The notes under the pieces: generated by a model
Told to the model about the DNA's origin: nothing
Database searches by the model: none
Seen by the model: the letters and a program-made list of their open reading frames with translations, nothing else
In this document: piece by piece, positions 53,553-63,100 of the stretch
Layout: each line of letters begins with the position of its first letter
Position numbering within the stretch: the first letter of the stretch is position 1
From: a bacterium
Lineage (GTDB): Bacteria > Cyanobacteriota > Vampirovibrionia > Gastranaerophilales > Gastranaerophilaceae
DNA length: 64,000 bases
NCBI GenBank assembly: GCA_017405375.1
Contig: JAFRAO010000008.1
Coordinates: forward strand, 43,305-107,304
Direction of reading: 5' to 3'
Program-made: the position numbers and the translations under genes

Positions 53553-54925
53553 ACATTGGGGATGAGTACAAAGTTTCCATAGAAAAACTTTCAAATTTAG
53601 GACTGGGAATAGCAAGAATTGACGGAATAGTTGTTTTTGTGGAGAATGCTTGTGTTGGCGACGAAGTAAAAATTAAAATTACACAAAAAAAGAAAGCCTT
53701 TGCGAATGCTATAATTGTTGATATTATAAATCCTTCACAGCATCGGATAGAACCTTTCTGTCCGATGCAAAAAGTTTGCGGAGCATGTCAATTACAATTT
53801 ATTGATTATGATTACCAATTACAAATAAAACGAGAAATTGTTAAAGATACCTTGCATTCAATAGGGGGAATTGATATAGATATTCCATTCCCGATTGCAA
53901 GTCCGGAAATAAAAGAGTATAGATGTAAAGTTCAGTATCCGATTGGACAGACAAAAGTTTCAAAAAAAATTCTTGCAGGGTACTACAAACAAAAATCGCA
54001 TGAAATTGTTAATATAAAATATTGTCCGATACAGCCAAGAATATGTGATGATATAATAAATTTTATCCGAGAAAAAGCATTTGAGCTTGGTGTTAGCGGA
54101 TACAATGAAAAAAAACATATTGGTGATTTGCGTCATGTTGTTATAAGACATTCAAAAGCAACAAATAAAAATTTGGTGGTATTAGTTGTAAATGCGAAAA
54201 AAAGTTTTAAAAAAGTCGAAGATTTAGCCAATTCAATATATTCTCAATTTAAAGATGTTTGTGGCGTTTGCTTAAATTTTAATCCTCAGAAAACAAACTT
54301 GATACTAACAGAAAACTCTCAACTAATTATTGGTAAGGATTTTGTAAAAGAACGGATATTGGATAAAACATTTAGAATAGGGACAAATAGCTTTTTCCAA
54401 GTTAATCCGAAAAGTGCTGAAAACATTTTTGCTTATGTAAGAAATTATATAAAATCAGAATTTGAAAATCCTACTTTATTAGATGCGTATGCGGGAGTAA
54501 CAACATTTGGAATTGTTTTGTCGGATGTTTGTAAAAAGGTAGTGAGTGTCGAAGAATGCAAGGAAGCTGTGAATATTGCAGAGGATCTTTGTAAATTAAA
54601 TGAGATTGATAATATTGAACTTCATAATATGGATTCGGAAAAATTTTTTGAAAAAGATTTGAAAACTAAAAAAAGGAAATTTGATGTTGCTGTTATTGAC
54701 CCGCCAAGAAAAGGTGCAACAGAAAAAACATTGGAATATCTTTTAGCTTTAACAAAAAACAAAATAATATATGTAAGTTGTAATCCTGCAACATTGGCAA
54801 GAGATTTAAAATATTTAATGTCAAGAGGCGCAAAAATAGAAATCATACAACCATTTGATATGTTTTGTCATACTTATCACGTAGAAAATGTAGCCGTAAT
54901 AGATGTAAAAGATGTTAACAAATAA
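53549..54925 (+). CDS. rlmD: 23S rRNA (uracil-C5)-methyltransferase, RlmD/RumA family
   Basis: SAM-dependent uracil-5 methyltransferase for 23S rRNA (RlmD or RlmCD type). I start at the ATG at 53549 (MNIGDEYKV); the frame opens at 53486. The 458-residue protein has a TRAM domain, an Fe-S cluster motif CPMQKVCGACQLQ, the SAM core LLDAYAGVTTFGIV, the DPPRKGAT motif and the nucleophile Cys in YVSCNPATLARDL. tRNA methyltransferases of this fold lack the Fe-S part. Exact target base is inferred. Confidence 0.86.
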   Translation: MNIGDEYKVSIEKLSNLGLGIARIDGIVVFVENACVGDEVKIKITQKKKAFANAIIVDIINPSQHRIEPFCPMQKVCGACQLQFIDYDYQLQIKREIVKDTLHSIGGIDIDIPFPIASPEIKEYRCKVQYPIGQTKVSKKILAGYYKQKSHEIVNIKYCPIQPRICDDIINFIREKAFELGVSGYNEKKHIGDLRHVVIRHSKATNKNLVVLVVNAKKSFKKVEDLANSIYSQFKDVCGVCLNFNPQKTNLILTENSQLIIGKDFVKERILDKTFRIGTNSFFQVNPKSAENIFAYVRNYIKSEFENPTLLDAYAGVTTFGIVLSDVCKKVVSVEECKEAVNIAEDLCKLNEIDNIELHNMDSEKFFEKDLKTKKRKFDVAVIDPPRKGATEKTLEYLLALTKNKIIYVSCNPATLARDLKYLMSRGAKIEIIQPFDMFCHTYHVENVAVIDVKDVNK

Positions 54926-54994
54926 AAATTTTACTCGACTTTTTTTTATGTTTTTATTACGATGGAATTAAAGAAAGAATAAAAGGAGAAAAAT

Positions 54995-55495
54995 ATGCAA
55001 GTAATATTAAAAAAAGATGTTCAAAACTTAGGTGAACAAGGTGATTTAGTACAAGTTAAAGATGGTTATGCAAGAAATTACTTGTTACCTCAAAATATTG
55101 CAGAAATTGCAACAACAGGTGCATTAAAAAATAGAGAACAAAATTTAGCTAGAATCCAAGCAAAACAAGAAAAATTACACCAAGAAGCTTTAGCAAAAGC
55201 TGAACAAATTGAAAAATTCGGTAAGTTAGAATTATCTGCAAAAGCTGGTGAATCAGGTAAATTGTTTGGTACAATTACAACTAAAAAACTTTGCGAAGAA
55301 TTACAAGCAAAATCAGGTATTGAAGTTGACAGAAAAACTGTTTCTTTAAATGCTCCAATTAACAAAATTGGTGAATATACAATGTTAATTAAGCTTACTT
55401 CAAAAGTTAAAACTGAATTAACAGTTGTTGTAACAGCATCAGAAGTATTAAAAGAAGAAATTGAAGAAGTTGCTGAAGAAACAACTGAAGCATAG
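54995..55495 (+). CDS. rplI: Ribosomal protein L9
   Basis: Large-subunit protein of 166 residues with the classic N-terminal domain: MQVILKKDVQNLGEQGDLVQVKDGYARNYLLP, read as successive motifs. A long helix follows and then the C-terminal domain (SGKLFGTITTKKL, GIEVDRKTV). The tail after residue 150 is acidic (EEIEEVAEETTEA). AAAGGAG lies before the ATG. Followed by a terminator at 55506. Confidence 0.96.
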   Translation: MQVILKKDVQNLGEQGDLVQVKDGYARNYLLPQNIAEIATTGALKNREQNLARIQAKQEKLHQEALAKAEQIEKFGKLELSAKAGESGKLFGTITTKKLCEELQAKSGIEVDRKTVSLNAPINKIGEYTMLIKLTSKVKTELTVVVTASEVLKEEIEEVAEETTEA

Positions 55496-55505
55496 TAGTT
55501 TTAAG

Positions 55506-55541
55506 GGCACAAATTGTTTTAGATGCATTTTGTGCCTTTTT
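55506..55541 (+). terminator. Rho-independent terminator after rplI
   Basis: Stem GGCACAAA (55506-55513) and TTTGTGCC (55529-55536), followed by five T (55537-55541). Confidence 0.75.
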
Positions 55542-55577
55542 ACGTATTTTAAGATTAAAGTATAGATTGGGATAGTA

Positions 55578-56651
55578 ATGGTTTTAAATGCAGATTTAAA
55601 GAATGAATGTTTAGCTATTGGCTCATTGCCAAATACTGATGTAGAAAGTGCAATAGACATAGTAAAAAAATACTATAATAATATTCCTTTTTGGCCGCAA
55701 TTACCTAAAATATCTCGTCATGAAGACATGACTTTTCAGTATCTTGAAAATATGCCTGGAATTGTTTTTGACGAGGAAATTGGAAAAGTTTATTTTGATG
55801 CAGAAAAAGAAACTTTTTCAGGTGAGTTAGAACAACTTTTTATTACTTATGAAGAAGTTTTGGCAGATATTAATAGTGAAAATCTTGATTTGTACGGTTT
55901 AACCGAAGAATATTCAAAATCATTTAAACCATTTTTAAAATTTGTAGAAGATACAAAACCAAAGTTTGCTAAAGGTCAAATAACCGGTCCTTTTACTCTT
56001 TCAACATCGCTTACTGATAAAGAAAATAAATGTGCATATTATGATGAGACTCTAAGAGAAGCAATAGTAAAAACCTTAACGTTAAAAGCCTTATGGCAAA
56101 TAAAAGAAATAAAAAAAGTATCGCCTGATACAACTCCTATTATTTTTATTGATGAACCAACATTATCTCAACTTGGTACATCAGCTTATGTTACAATTCC
56201 GCCAAAAGAAATTGTTGAAATGATAAAAGAAATTTCAGATTTAATAAAATCAAATGGGGCACTATCAGCAATTCATTGTTGTGGCAAGTGTGATTGGTCT
56301 GTGCCAATTGAAGTAGGTATGAATATATTAAACTTTGATGCATTTTCTTTCGCTGAAAATATGAGTTTATACTCCGAAGAATTGAAACCATTTTTAAATA
56401 GTGGCGGAATCTTAGCATGGGGCATTGTTCCGACTTTGGATAAAGAGGCTTTAAGTATGACTTCATTGGATGAAATAAAGCAAAAATTTACAGAAGCAAA
56501 AGATTTGCTAATACAAAAAGGTTTGGAAAAAGATTTATTAGAAAATCGTTCAATGATAAGTCCCTCTTGTGGTTGTGGCTCACTAAGTGTGGAACTTGCA
56601 CAAAAGGCGATTAAACTTACAAAAGAATTATCAGAAAGTTTGAAAGGGTAA
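55578..56651 (+). CDS. Core MetE-like methionine synthase (UROD/MetE fold)
   Basis: Methyltransferase of 357 residues, corresponding to only the C-terminal, catalytic half of cobalamin-independent MetE. GSLPNTD at the start, KGQITGPFT, IFIDEPTL, the zinc ligands in IHCCGKCDW and SPSCGCGS all fit core-MetE proteins, which use a corrinoid-bound or other methyl donor. It is first in a three-gene run with a CooC-like ATPase and folD, which fits folate one-carbon and corrinoid chemistry. Homocysteine methylation is likely but not proved. Confidence 0.7.
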   Translation: MVLNADLKNECLAIGSLPNTDVESAIDIVKKYYNNIPFWPQLPKISRHEDMTFQYLENMPGIVFDEEIGKVYFDAEKETFSGELEQLFITYEEVLADINSENLDLYGLTEEYSKSFKPFLKFVEDTKPKFAKGQITGPFTLSTSLTDKENKCAYYDETLREAIVKTLTLKALWQIKEIKKVSPDTTPIIFIDEPTLSQLGTSAYVTIPPKEIVEMIKEISDLIKSNGALSAIHCCGKCDWSVPIEVGMNILNFDAFSFAENMSLYSEELKPFLNSGGILAWGIVPTLDKEALSMTSLDEIKQKFTEAKDLLIQKGLEKDLLENRSMISPSCGCGSLSVELAQKAIKLTKELSESLKG

Positions 56652-56654
56652 AAT

Positions 56655-57407
56655 TTGACAGTATCATTAGCAATCACAGGCAAAAGCGGCAGCGGTAAAA
56701 CAACAATAACCAAAGCATTTTTGAGAATTTTTCAAGAATATTTTCCTGAGAAATCGATTTTGCTTTTTGATAATGATTTAACAGCAGAACTTGGTCATAG
56801 TTTTGGTATGGATATACGAAATACTATTTATGGTATTCGTAGCGGTAAGCATGAATATAAAACCGGAATACCGGAAGATATGACAAAACAAGAGTATATT
56901 GAATGGGCATTGGAAGATATTGTAGAAGAAATTGATGATAATGTTGATATAATTACTTCTTGGTTAGTTTCATCTAAAGATTGTCGCTGTCCTATTACAA
57001 AGCAAATAAATGATGCTCTTGTAAAATTTATAAATCAGTATGATATTGTTATTTTTGATTGCGAATTTGATTTAAAATACTTAAATCAATTGGTTGATGT
57101 TGATATTGATTCAACAATAATTGTAACAAATCCTAGCGAAGACTCAATGAGATTAGCAAAAAGAATTGAAGAGTTTTCAAGCAAATATGCTGCTGGCGGG
57201 CAGTTGGGTGTTGTATTAAACAAAGTAGAAAACAGAGAAATGGGTGCAGTTTTTGAAATGCTAAAACGAAATGAATTGGAAGTCTTAGGTGTGATACCAA
57301 AAGACTTAAACTTGATAAAATCTCCTATAATCAAAGATTCTGATGTTGTTCAGGAGGCTATAAAACAATTTTATTTTAGATTAAATCTACCGCAAAAAAA
57401 GGTGTAA
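56655..57407 (+). CDS. CooC-like P-loop ATPase (SIMIBI class)
   Basis: The product is 250 residues from a TTG start with AAAGGG upstream. Walker A is GKSGSGKTTITKAF near residue 9, then LLFDNDLTAELG, DIVIFDCEFDL, and IIVTNPSEDSMRLAKR with LNKVENRE, as in CooC and MinD-like ATPases that activate nickel or corrinoid enzymes. It lies 3 bases after the core-MetE gene and 5 before folD. A maturation or reactivation role for the methyltransferase is inferred from position. Confidence 0.75.
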   Translation: MTVSLAITGKSGSGKTTITKAFLRIFQEYFPEKSILLFDNDLTAELGHSFGMDIRNTIYGIRSGKHEYKTGIPEDMTKQEYIEWALEDIVEEIDDNVDIITSWLVSSKDCRCPITKQINDALVKFINQYDIVIFDCEFDLKYLNQLVDVDIDSTIIVTNPSEDSMRLAKRIEEFSSKYAAGGQLGVVLNKVENREMGAVFEMLKRNELEVLGVIPKDLNLIKSPIIKDSDVVQEAIKQFYFRLNLPQKKV

Positions 57408-57412
57408 ATTAA

Positions 57413-58255
57413 GTGGCAACAATAATTGATGGAAAAGCTGTTTCAGCAAAAATATTAGAAAATTTATCAGCAGAGATAAAAAATTTGCAGGAAAAACCAC
57501 ACCTTGTTGTAATTCAGGTTGGTGATAATCCGGCAAGTAATATTTATGTCGGTTTAAAAAAGAAAAAAGCTGAAGCTATTGGAATAAAATCTACGGTAAT
57601 AAAATATGACGAAGATATTACAGAACAAGAATTAATAAAAAAAATAGAAGACTTAAATTCAGATTCAAATGTGCATGCATTGTTAGTTCAATTACCGTTG
57701 CCTAAGCACATAAAAGAAACAAATATAATAAAAAGTATATCTCCTAAAAAAGATGTGGATGGTTTTACCGCACAAAACACAGGTGATTTGTTAAATGGGC
57801 TTATTCCATGTGCATATTCTTGTACACCTAAGGGCGTTTTACGATTACTAAAAGAATATAATATTGAAATATCCGGTAAACATGCTGTTGTTGTAGGTCG
57901 TTCAAATATTGTTGGGAAACCTTTAGCAATAATGCTTTTAAATAATAATGCGACTGTTACTATCTGTCATTCAAAAACGCAAAACTTATCTCAAATAACA
58001 CGAGAAGCTGATATTTTAATTTCTGCGGTTGGTAAAAAAGTTATATTTAAAGATATGGTAAAAAAGGATGCTGTTGTTATTGATGTTGGTATTTTTAAGG
58101 ATGAAAACAACAAAACAACAGGTGATGTGGATTTTGAAAATGTTAAAGATATAGCAAGTTATATAACTCCTGTTCCCGGTGGTGTCGGTCCAATGACAAT
58201 AGCAAGTTTAATGGAAAATACAGTTGAGTTATATAAATTACAGAGCATAAAATAA
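57413..58255 (+). CDS. folD: Bifunctional methylene-THF dehydrogenase/methenyl-THF cyclohydrolase
   Basis: Interconverts methylene-, methenyl- and formyl-tetrahydrofolate. The 280-residue product from a GTG start (57413) has VGDNPASNIYVGLKKKKA with the catalytic Lys, VQLPLPKHI, PKKDVDGFTAQNTGDLL, VVGRSNIVGKPLA and PVPGGVGPMTIASL. It links the one-carbon pool used by the neighbouring core-MetE-like protein and by the formyltransferase at 32558. Followed by a strong terminator. Confidence 0.95.
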   Translation: MATIIDGKAVSAKILENLSAEIKNLQEKPHLVVIQVGDNPASNIYVGLKKKKAEAIGIKSTVIKYDEDITEQELIKKIEDLNSDSNVHALLVQLPLPKHIKETNIIKSISPKKDVDGFTAQNTGDLLNGLIPCAYSCTPKGVLRLLKEYNIEISGKHAVVVGRSNIVGKPLAIMLLNNNATVTICHSKTQNLSQITREADILISAVGKKVIFKDMVKKDAVVIDVGIFKDENNKTTGDVDFENVKDIASYITPVPGGVGPMTIASLMENTVELYKLQSIK

Positions 58256-58289
58256 AAGACAGGATTTGTAATATAAAATCCTGTCTTTT
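58254..58289 (+). terminator. Rho-independent terminator after folD
   Basis: A 14-bp stem AAAAGACAGGATTT with AAATCCTGTCTTTT around an 8-base loop, the right arm supplying the T-run. It overlaps the folD stop region. Confidence 0.85.
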
Positions 58290-58311
58290 GTATTCATAAT
58301 TTAAATATTTA

Positions 58312-58650
58312 TTAATTTCCAAAGCATGTAATTTTTCCTGATTTTTTAAGATCTTCTTGCTCAACAGCCTCTAAATTTTCCATTTCTTGAGTCATTAAAT
58401 CTATTTCAACACTTAAATTTTCTATTTTTAATTGATATGCTTCTTGATATCTTATAAGTTCCTGATATTTTTTATCCTCACTCTTCATTTTTTGTAAAGC
58501 TTCTTGATTGCCACCGGCAACTGCTTCATACTTTGTGATTGTATCAGCAACTGACATCAAATCAGTTTCTGTATTTTGTTTTTCCACGTTTTTAATTACA
58601 AGTTCTTTTCTTAAAGAATCTTTTTCTACTTTTGCGTAAATTCCAATCAT
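58312..58650 (-). CDS. Small coiled-coil hypothetical protein
   Basis: The product is 112 residues, almost all predicted coiled coil, starting MIGIYAKVEKDSLRKEL. The middle is ADTITKYEAVAGGNQEALQKM, and the second half is acidic (KIENLSVEIDLMTQEMENLE). It ends in KKSGKITCFGN with a single Cys. No signal peptide. It recalls the 108-residue coiled-coil protein at 16339 in size and composition, but without the MGM signature. Function unknown; possibly a secreted-protein chaperone or filament accessory. Confidence 0.6.
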   Translation of the reverse strand: MIGIYAKVEKDSLRKELVIKNVEKQNTETDLMSVADTITKYEAVAGGNQEALQKMKSEDKKYQELIRYQEAYQLKIENLSVEIDLMTQEMENLEAVEQEDLKKSGKITCFGN

Positions 58651-58788
58651 AAAATTGTTTCCTTATTATCTATCATTACACTATATTTATCGGCATTATT
58701 TTAAATAAACTTTATATTTTTGATTAAATATTGTTATATTTCTTTACAAAAAACACAAACGTAAGTTAATTAAGAATATCTTTCATAT

Positions 58789-58818
58789 TAAAAAAAGCCG
58801 ATTTTTTATAATCGGCTT
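58789..58818 (-). terminator. Rho-independent terminator after the sigma factor gene
   Basis: Stem AAGCCGAT (58795-58802) and ATCGGCTT (58811-58818) with an 8-base loop. On the minus strand it is followed by a T-run from the A-run at 58789-58796. Confidence 0.8.
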
Positions 58819-58839
58819 GATCTATTTTATGCTTAATTT

Positions 58840-59739
58840 TTAATCAAAGTAGCAAGATAAAACCTCTTGTCCTTGTACTTTCATCTTTTTTAAAGCCCTT
58901 AATTCTGTTTGGCGAATGCATTCTTTTGTTACTCCATATATGTTTCCAATTTCTTCTAATGTTCTTTTTGCAATGTTTCCCAAGCCATAACGCATTTTTA
59001 CAACATCCTGTTCTCTGTCTTTTAACGTTGAAATAACCATTTCTATATCACGTTTTAAATCATCATATTCTATTGATTCTGATACACTTGCATTGTCATC
59101 AGCCAATATTTCTGCAAACGAAGTTTCTTTACCGTTATCATTTTCTAATCCGCTTTCTAATGAAACAGATTTTGAATATGCTGATAAGTATGTGTTAATT
59201 TTATCTTCTGAAATATTCATTTTTTGTGCAACTTCTCTTGTATTAATTTGACAATTATATTCTTTTTCCATTTTTGATTTCAATTTTGAAAATTTTGATA
59301 ATGTTTCTTGAATATATACAGGTATTTTCATACAATGACCCTGTTCAGAAATAGCTTTAAACATCGCTTGCTTTATCCACCAACTTGCATATGTTGAAAA
59401 TTTATATCCTAATTTGTAATTAAATTTTTCTGCAGCAACCATTAAACCTAAATTTCCTTCTTGAATTAAATCTATTAACGGTAATTTAGACATATGTATT
59501 GCTTTTTTGGCAACTAATATTACAAGTTTTAAATTTGCTTGTACTAATTGTTTTTTTGCTTCAATATCACCTTCAAAAACACGCTTTGCCAATTCTCTTT
59601 CTTCAATAGGTGTTAACGGTTCAATTAACGACAATCTTCTAATGTAAGTTGTTAAAGTTGAGTCTTGTTCATTCACAAGAACTTTGCTTTTTGCCGGGTT
59701 TGTAAAACTTTTTTTCATTTCAATTGGACAATTTTTCAT
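58840..59739 (-). CDS. RNA polymerase sigma factor, sigma-70 group 2-like
   Basis: A sigma-70 family factor of 299 residues from the ATG at 59739 (MKNCPIEMKK). GGAG lies 8 bases before it, and a GTG six bases further upstream is the alternative. Region 1.2/2 has TPIEERELAKRVFEGD, NLKLVILVAKKAI, LIDLIQEGNLGLMVAAEKF and the -10-reading FSTYASWWIKQAMFKAI. Region 3 follows, then region 4 with RTLEEIGNIYGVTKECIRQTE. There is no 1.1 domain, so it is probably an alternative group 2 factor like those of cyanobacteria rather than the housekeeping one. Confidence 0.87.
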   Translation of the reverse strand: MKNCPIEMKKSFTNPAKSKVLVNEQDSTLTTYIRRLSLIEPLTPIEERELAKRVFEGDIEAKKQLVQANLKLVILVAKKAIHMSKLPLIDLIQEGNLGLMVAAEKFNYKLGYKFSTYASWWIKQAMFKAISEQGHCMKIPVYIQETLSKFSKLKSKMEKEYNCQINTREVAQKMNISEDKINTYLSAYSKSVSLESGLENDNGKETSFAEILADDNASVSESIEYDDLKRDIEMVISTLKDREQDVVKMRYGLGNIAKRTLEEIGNIYGVTKECIRQTELRALKKMKVQGQEVLSCYFD

Positions 59740-59758
59740 AAGCACATCTCCTCACTCA

Positions 59759-59788
59759 ATTATACTCTCTCTTTAAATTTAATGACGA
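59759..59788 (-). promoter_or_regulatory. Proximal promoter of the sigma factor gene
   Basis: On the minus strand TATAAT (59764-59759) with TCGTCA 18 bases upstream (59788-59783). Transcription would start about a dozen bases before the RBS, giving a very short leader. Confidence 0.5.
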
Positions 59789-59982
59789 TATTTGAAATTT
59801 CAATATTTATTAAATTATTTTTTTTTTGCATAGAAAATAGAGCTATTAAAACATTATTTTAACAGGCAAACTTAAACTCACGAAATATAAATTTCGTAGT
59901 TTATATCTTTTTATTTTCTCACGCAAATCTAACTTATAACAAGCTCTTGGCTTGCTTCAAGCAATACTCTCTCGATATTTTT

Positions 59983-60011
59983 ATTATACCATGGATATAA
60001 ATTTTTCACAA
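59983..60011 (-). promoter_or_regulatory. Distal promoter of the sigma factor gene
   Basis: On the minus strand TTGTGA (60011-60006), a 17-base spacer and TATAAT (59988-59983). A transcript from here would have a leader of about 235 bases containing the stems ACGAAAT/ATTTCGT (about 59880-59897) and TTGCTT/AAGCAA (59952-59964). The rest of the 59740-60123 gap shows AT-rich sequence only. Confidence 0.5.
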
Positions 60012-60123
60012 CCCTTTTGTGAACTTTTGTAAAGTTAAATTTTATTTTTTATTCAATATCTTAATATTTCTTAATATTTGCTCCCACGATATTTCTTTTA
60101 TATTTATTCACTTTGCTTCATAC

Positions 60124-63100
60124 TTAATGATTCTTGCCAAGTATGAATATTGGTAAATTACGGTTTTTGGCAAAATCTAATAATTGTTGAGGTATCTCTT
60201 CTATACTATTAACATTTGCTGTTACCGCATTAATTTTTGGTGCATATAAATTCGCTTCATTATGCTGATTTTCTGCTTTTCGATTTATCATTTCATCATT
60301 TGCAGCTAAATATGCATTTTTTATGTCAACTCCTCTCAAAACCTTATTCCCAACTGAAACTTCACCAAAATTTTCTAATTGCGATACATATTTTAAACTC
60401 TGAATTTTTTTATATAGTTCAGTATATTCATCATTTGTTAATTTTAATTTTCTCTTTACATAATTTGGAATTAATTCTCGGGATTCAAAAGATTTAACTA
60501 TATTTGAAAAAGCTGCTAAGTCTTTAAAATATCCTGAACCTTGATTACAATAATCTGCATTAACAATATTTACGTTTTCACATTCTAAGCTAACGCCATA
60601 CACATTTTTATAATACGTAGGATGATTTTTTACAGAAACATATGATGCACAAAGTACCCCCTGTTGAAATGGATTCTGCAATTTGTCAACAATTTCAAGG
60701 TTGCTAATTTTATCCTCATTTACTGTATGTATAAATAACCTTAAATTGTCTAAAGTCGTTCCTTTCTCAAATCCGTATTGAGATAAATCTGTATTTTTAT
60801 CCAACTGAGTGAAATTAATTACTTTGTATTCTTTTCCATTATGTATTACTGTCGGGATTTTTGATGGAACGATAATTTTTCTTAGGAAAAATGCTTGTCC
60901 TTTACTATACATCTTATCCAATATATCTCTTGCTAAATCTTGTTTGAAATTATCAAGTGCTTTCTTATGGCTATTGTAAAAACTTCCGTTGGCAGATACA
61001 CCCTTTAAATCAGCTTCTGCCATTATTTGTGCTATCTTTAAATCACCATCACGTCTGAATAATACTGCTAAATTATCTTTCGTTATTTGTTCAACAGCAT
61101 AATCTTTTAACCAATGATGATTTTTTATAAGTTCAAATATTCTGTCTTTCATCTCAACAGGCATTTTACTTGTACTCTTATTTAAAATATTTCTTGCATA
61201 AAGCGCACTATTTATAGGGTGTTCCTCATCAACTTTCAATTCAGATTTTGCTATATCATGCATAATTGTTGCAAATTTCAAGCATGTCTTTTCTTGTGGA
61301 TTTAAATTTTTGTAATTAGGATTAGCCATTGCCTCTTTTAAAACAGTTAAAGTATGAACATCCAATGAAAAATCGTGAGTTCCATGCTGTTGTTTACCGA
61401 TTGTATTAATGAATTCCGGCATGCCTTGAATCAATGAATTCAACGCTTTATCTAATTCTTTATTTCCTGTTTGAATAGAATTTTCTTTGATAAATTTGGT
61501 TGCCAGTAAAAGTGCTTGTCCTTCTGTGCTTTCTTTTGATAATTTTGTCAAATCAATTATACCGTCATAACCTTTTGCATCACCTGTTAAAGTTATACCT
61601 AATTTTGTTAAGATATCATTTTGTTTATCTGAATCAATTTTTGTTAACACATTGTTTAAATCTTCTATAAATTGTTTTCTTGAATATTCAAGCGGTAAGC
61701 CTTGTTTACCATATTTTGTAAAATCAGTTGTTGATAATAATTTTTCTAATTGAGGGTTGTTGTTTGCAAAAAATCCTTTATGCATTTTTTGTGCTGCCTC
61801 GGTTGAAACTTCAGTCGGTGTTATTGAATTTTCTGTCAAAGATTTTAATAATGTTATCATACCATCAATATTTAAGCTGCTTATTTTGTTATTTTCAAAA
61901 ATAGGACTTTGTTTAATATCTTTTAAATTTTTCAATATTACCATTCTTTGTTTTAGAGTACAAGAACGTATTCCATTTTGCAAATCATCAGGTATAAGAG
62001 CTAAGCTTATTAATACTGTTTGAGCAGTACAGGATAATTTAGATTTTTTAATACTCAACAATATATCTTTGTTTTTTTTAAGCAACTCAAAATTTAAGAC
62101 TTTATTTAGATTATTATTAATTATAAGCTGAGCAATACAATCTATAGATATATAATCCGGCATTTGAATAATTTTATTCAATTTATCATTGTTAAATTGA
62201 ATGAACTTTGGTAATATCTTATTTTTTTTAGATTCATATTCCTTACTATATTGTAGTAAATCTAATATATTTTTTAAGATTACCCGATTTTCAGATTTTG
62301 AATTTAAAATTGTTTGAATTTCATTATAATCAAAATTAAGTAATAATTGTTCAGCATAATTAAAATCATCATTGTCTAAATATGCTAATTTATAGATTTC
62401 ATCAATTTTTTCATAATGTTCATAATCTGCATTTTTTTTTAAAGTGGAAAGTAAACTTTGAAAATTGGCATATTGTTTTTTATCCATATTCAAAATGTCT
62501 TGTTTTATATCTAATGGAACACAATATTCATCCAATTTTCTATCTAAAAACAATTTATATTTATCATCATCTAATTTTGTCAGAAATTCACTTTCCATAT
62601 TAAACCAATACACATTTCTATAATAATCAATTAGACCTCTTTGTCTGGCAGTATTATATTCTTCATCAGTTAATTGAGCTAATCTTATTAAAGAAACAGA
62701 ATAAGCACGGTTTCTTAAATTTCTTTTTTCAATATTTTCCCAATATTTTTCGCTTAATTCCAGTAAATCAACATCTGAATCAAAATCATTTTCAGAAACA
62801 AATAAATTTCTTTTTTGAGCAGTTTTATATTTTTCATCTGATAATTCTGCTAAAAAGACTAAATGATTAATATTGTTTAACCGTCTCAAGTCTCTTTTTT
62901 CAATATTTTCCCAACTTGTATCCGATAAATTTAACAAATGGAAATCATTATCAATAATTTTTGATTGAAATAAACCTCTTTTCTGTGCGACTTCCCATTT
63001 TTCATCTGTAATTGATAACAAATCCTGCAAAATACTATTAGAACCCAAATGTATTTTTCCTATATCAATATTTCTTTTGACAATTATACTCCAATCATTG

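Noticed and set aside
59952..59964. TTGCTT/AAGCAA palindrome as a terminator of the giant HD gene
   Set aside because: The stem has a one-base loop and no T-run on the minus strand; it is better described as part of the sigma factor leader.
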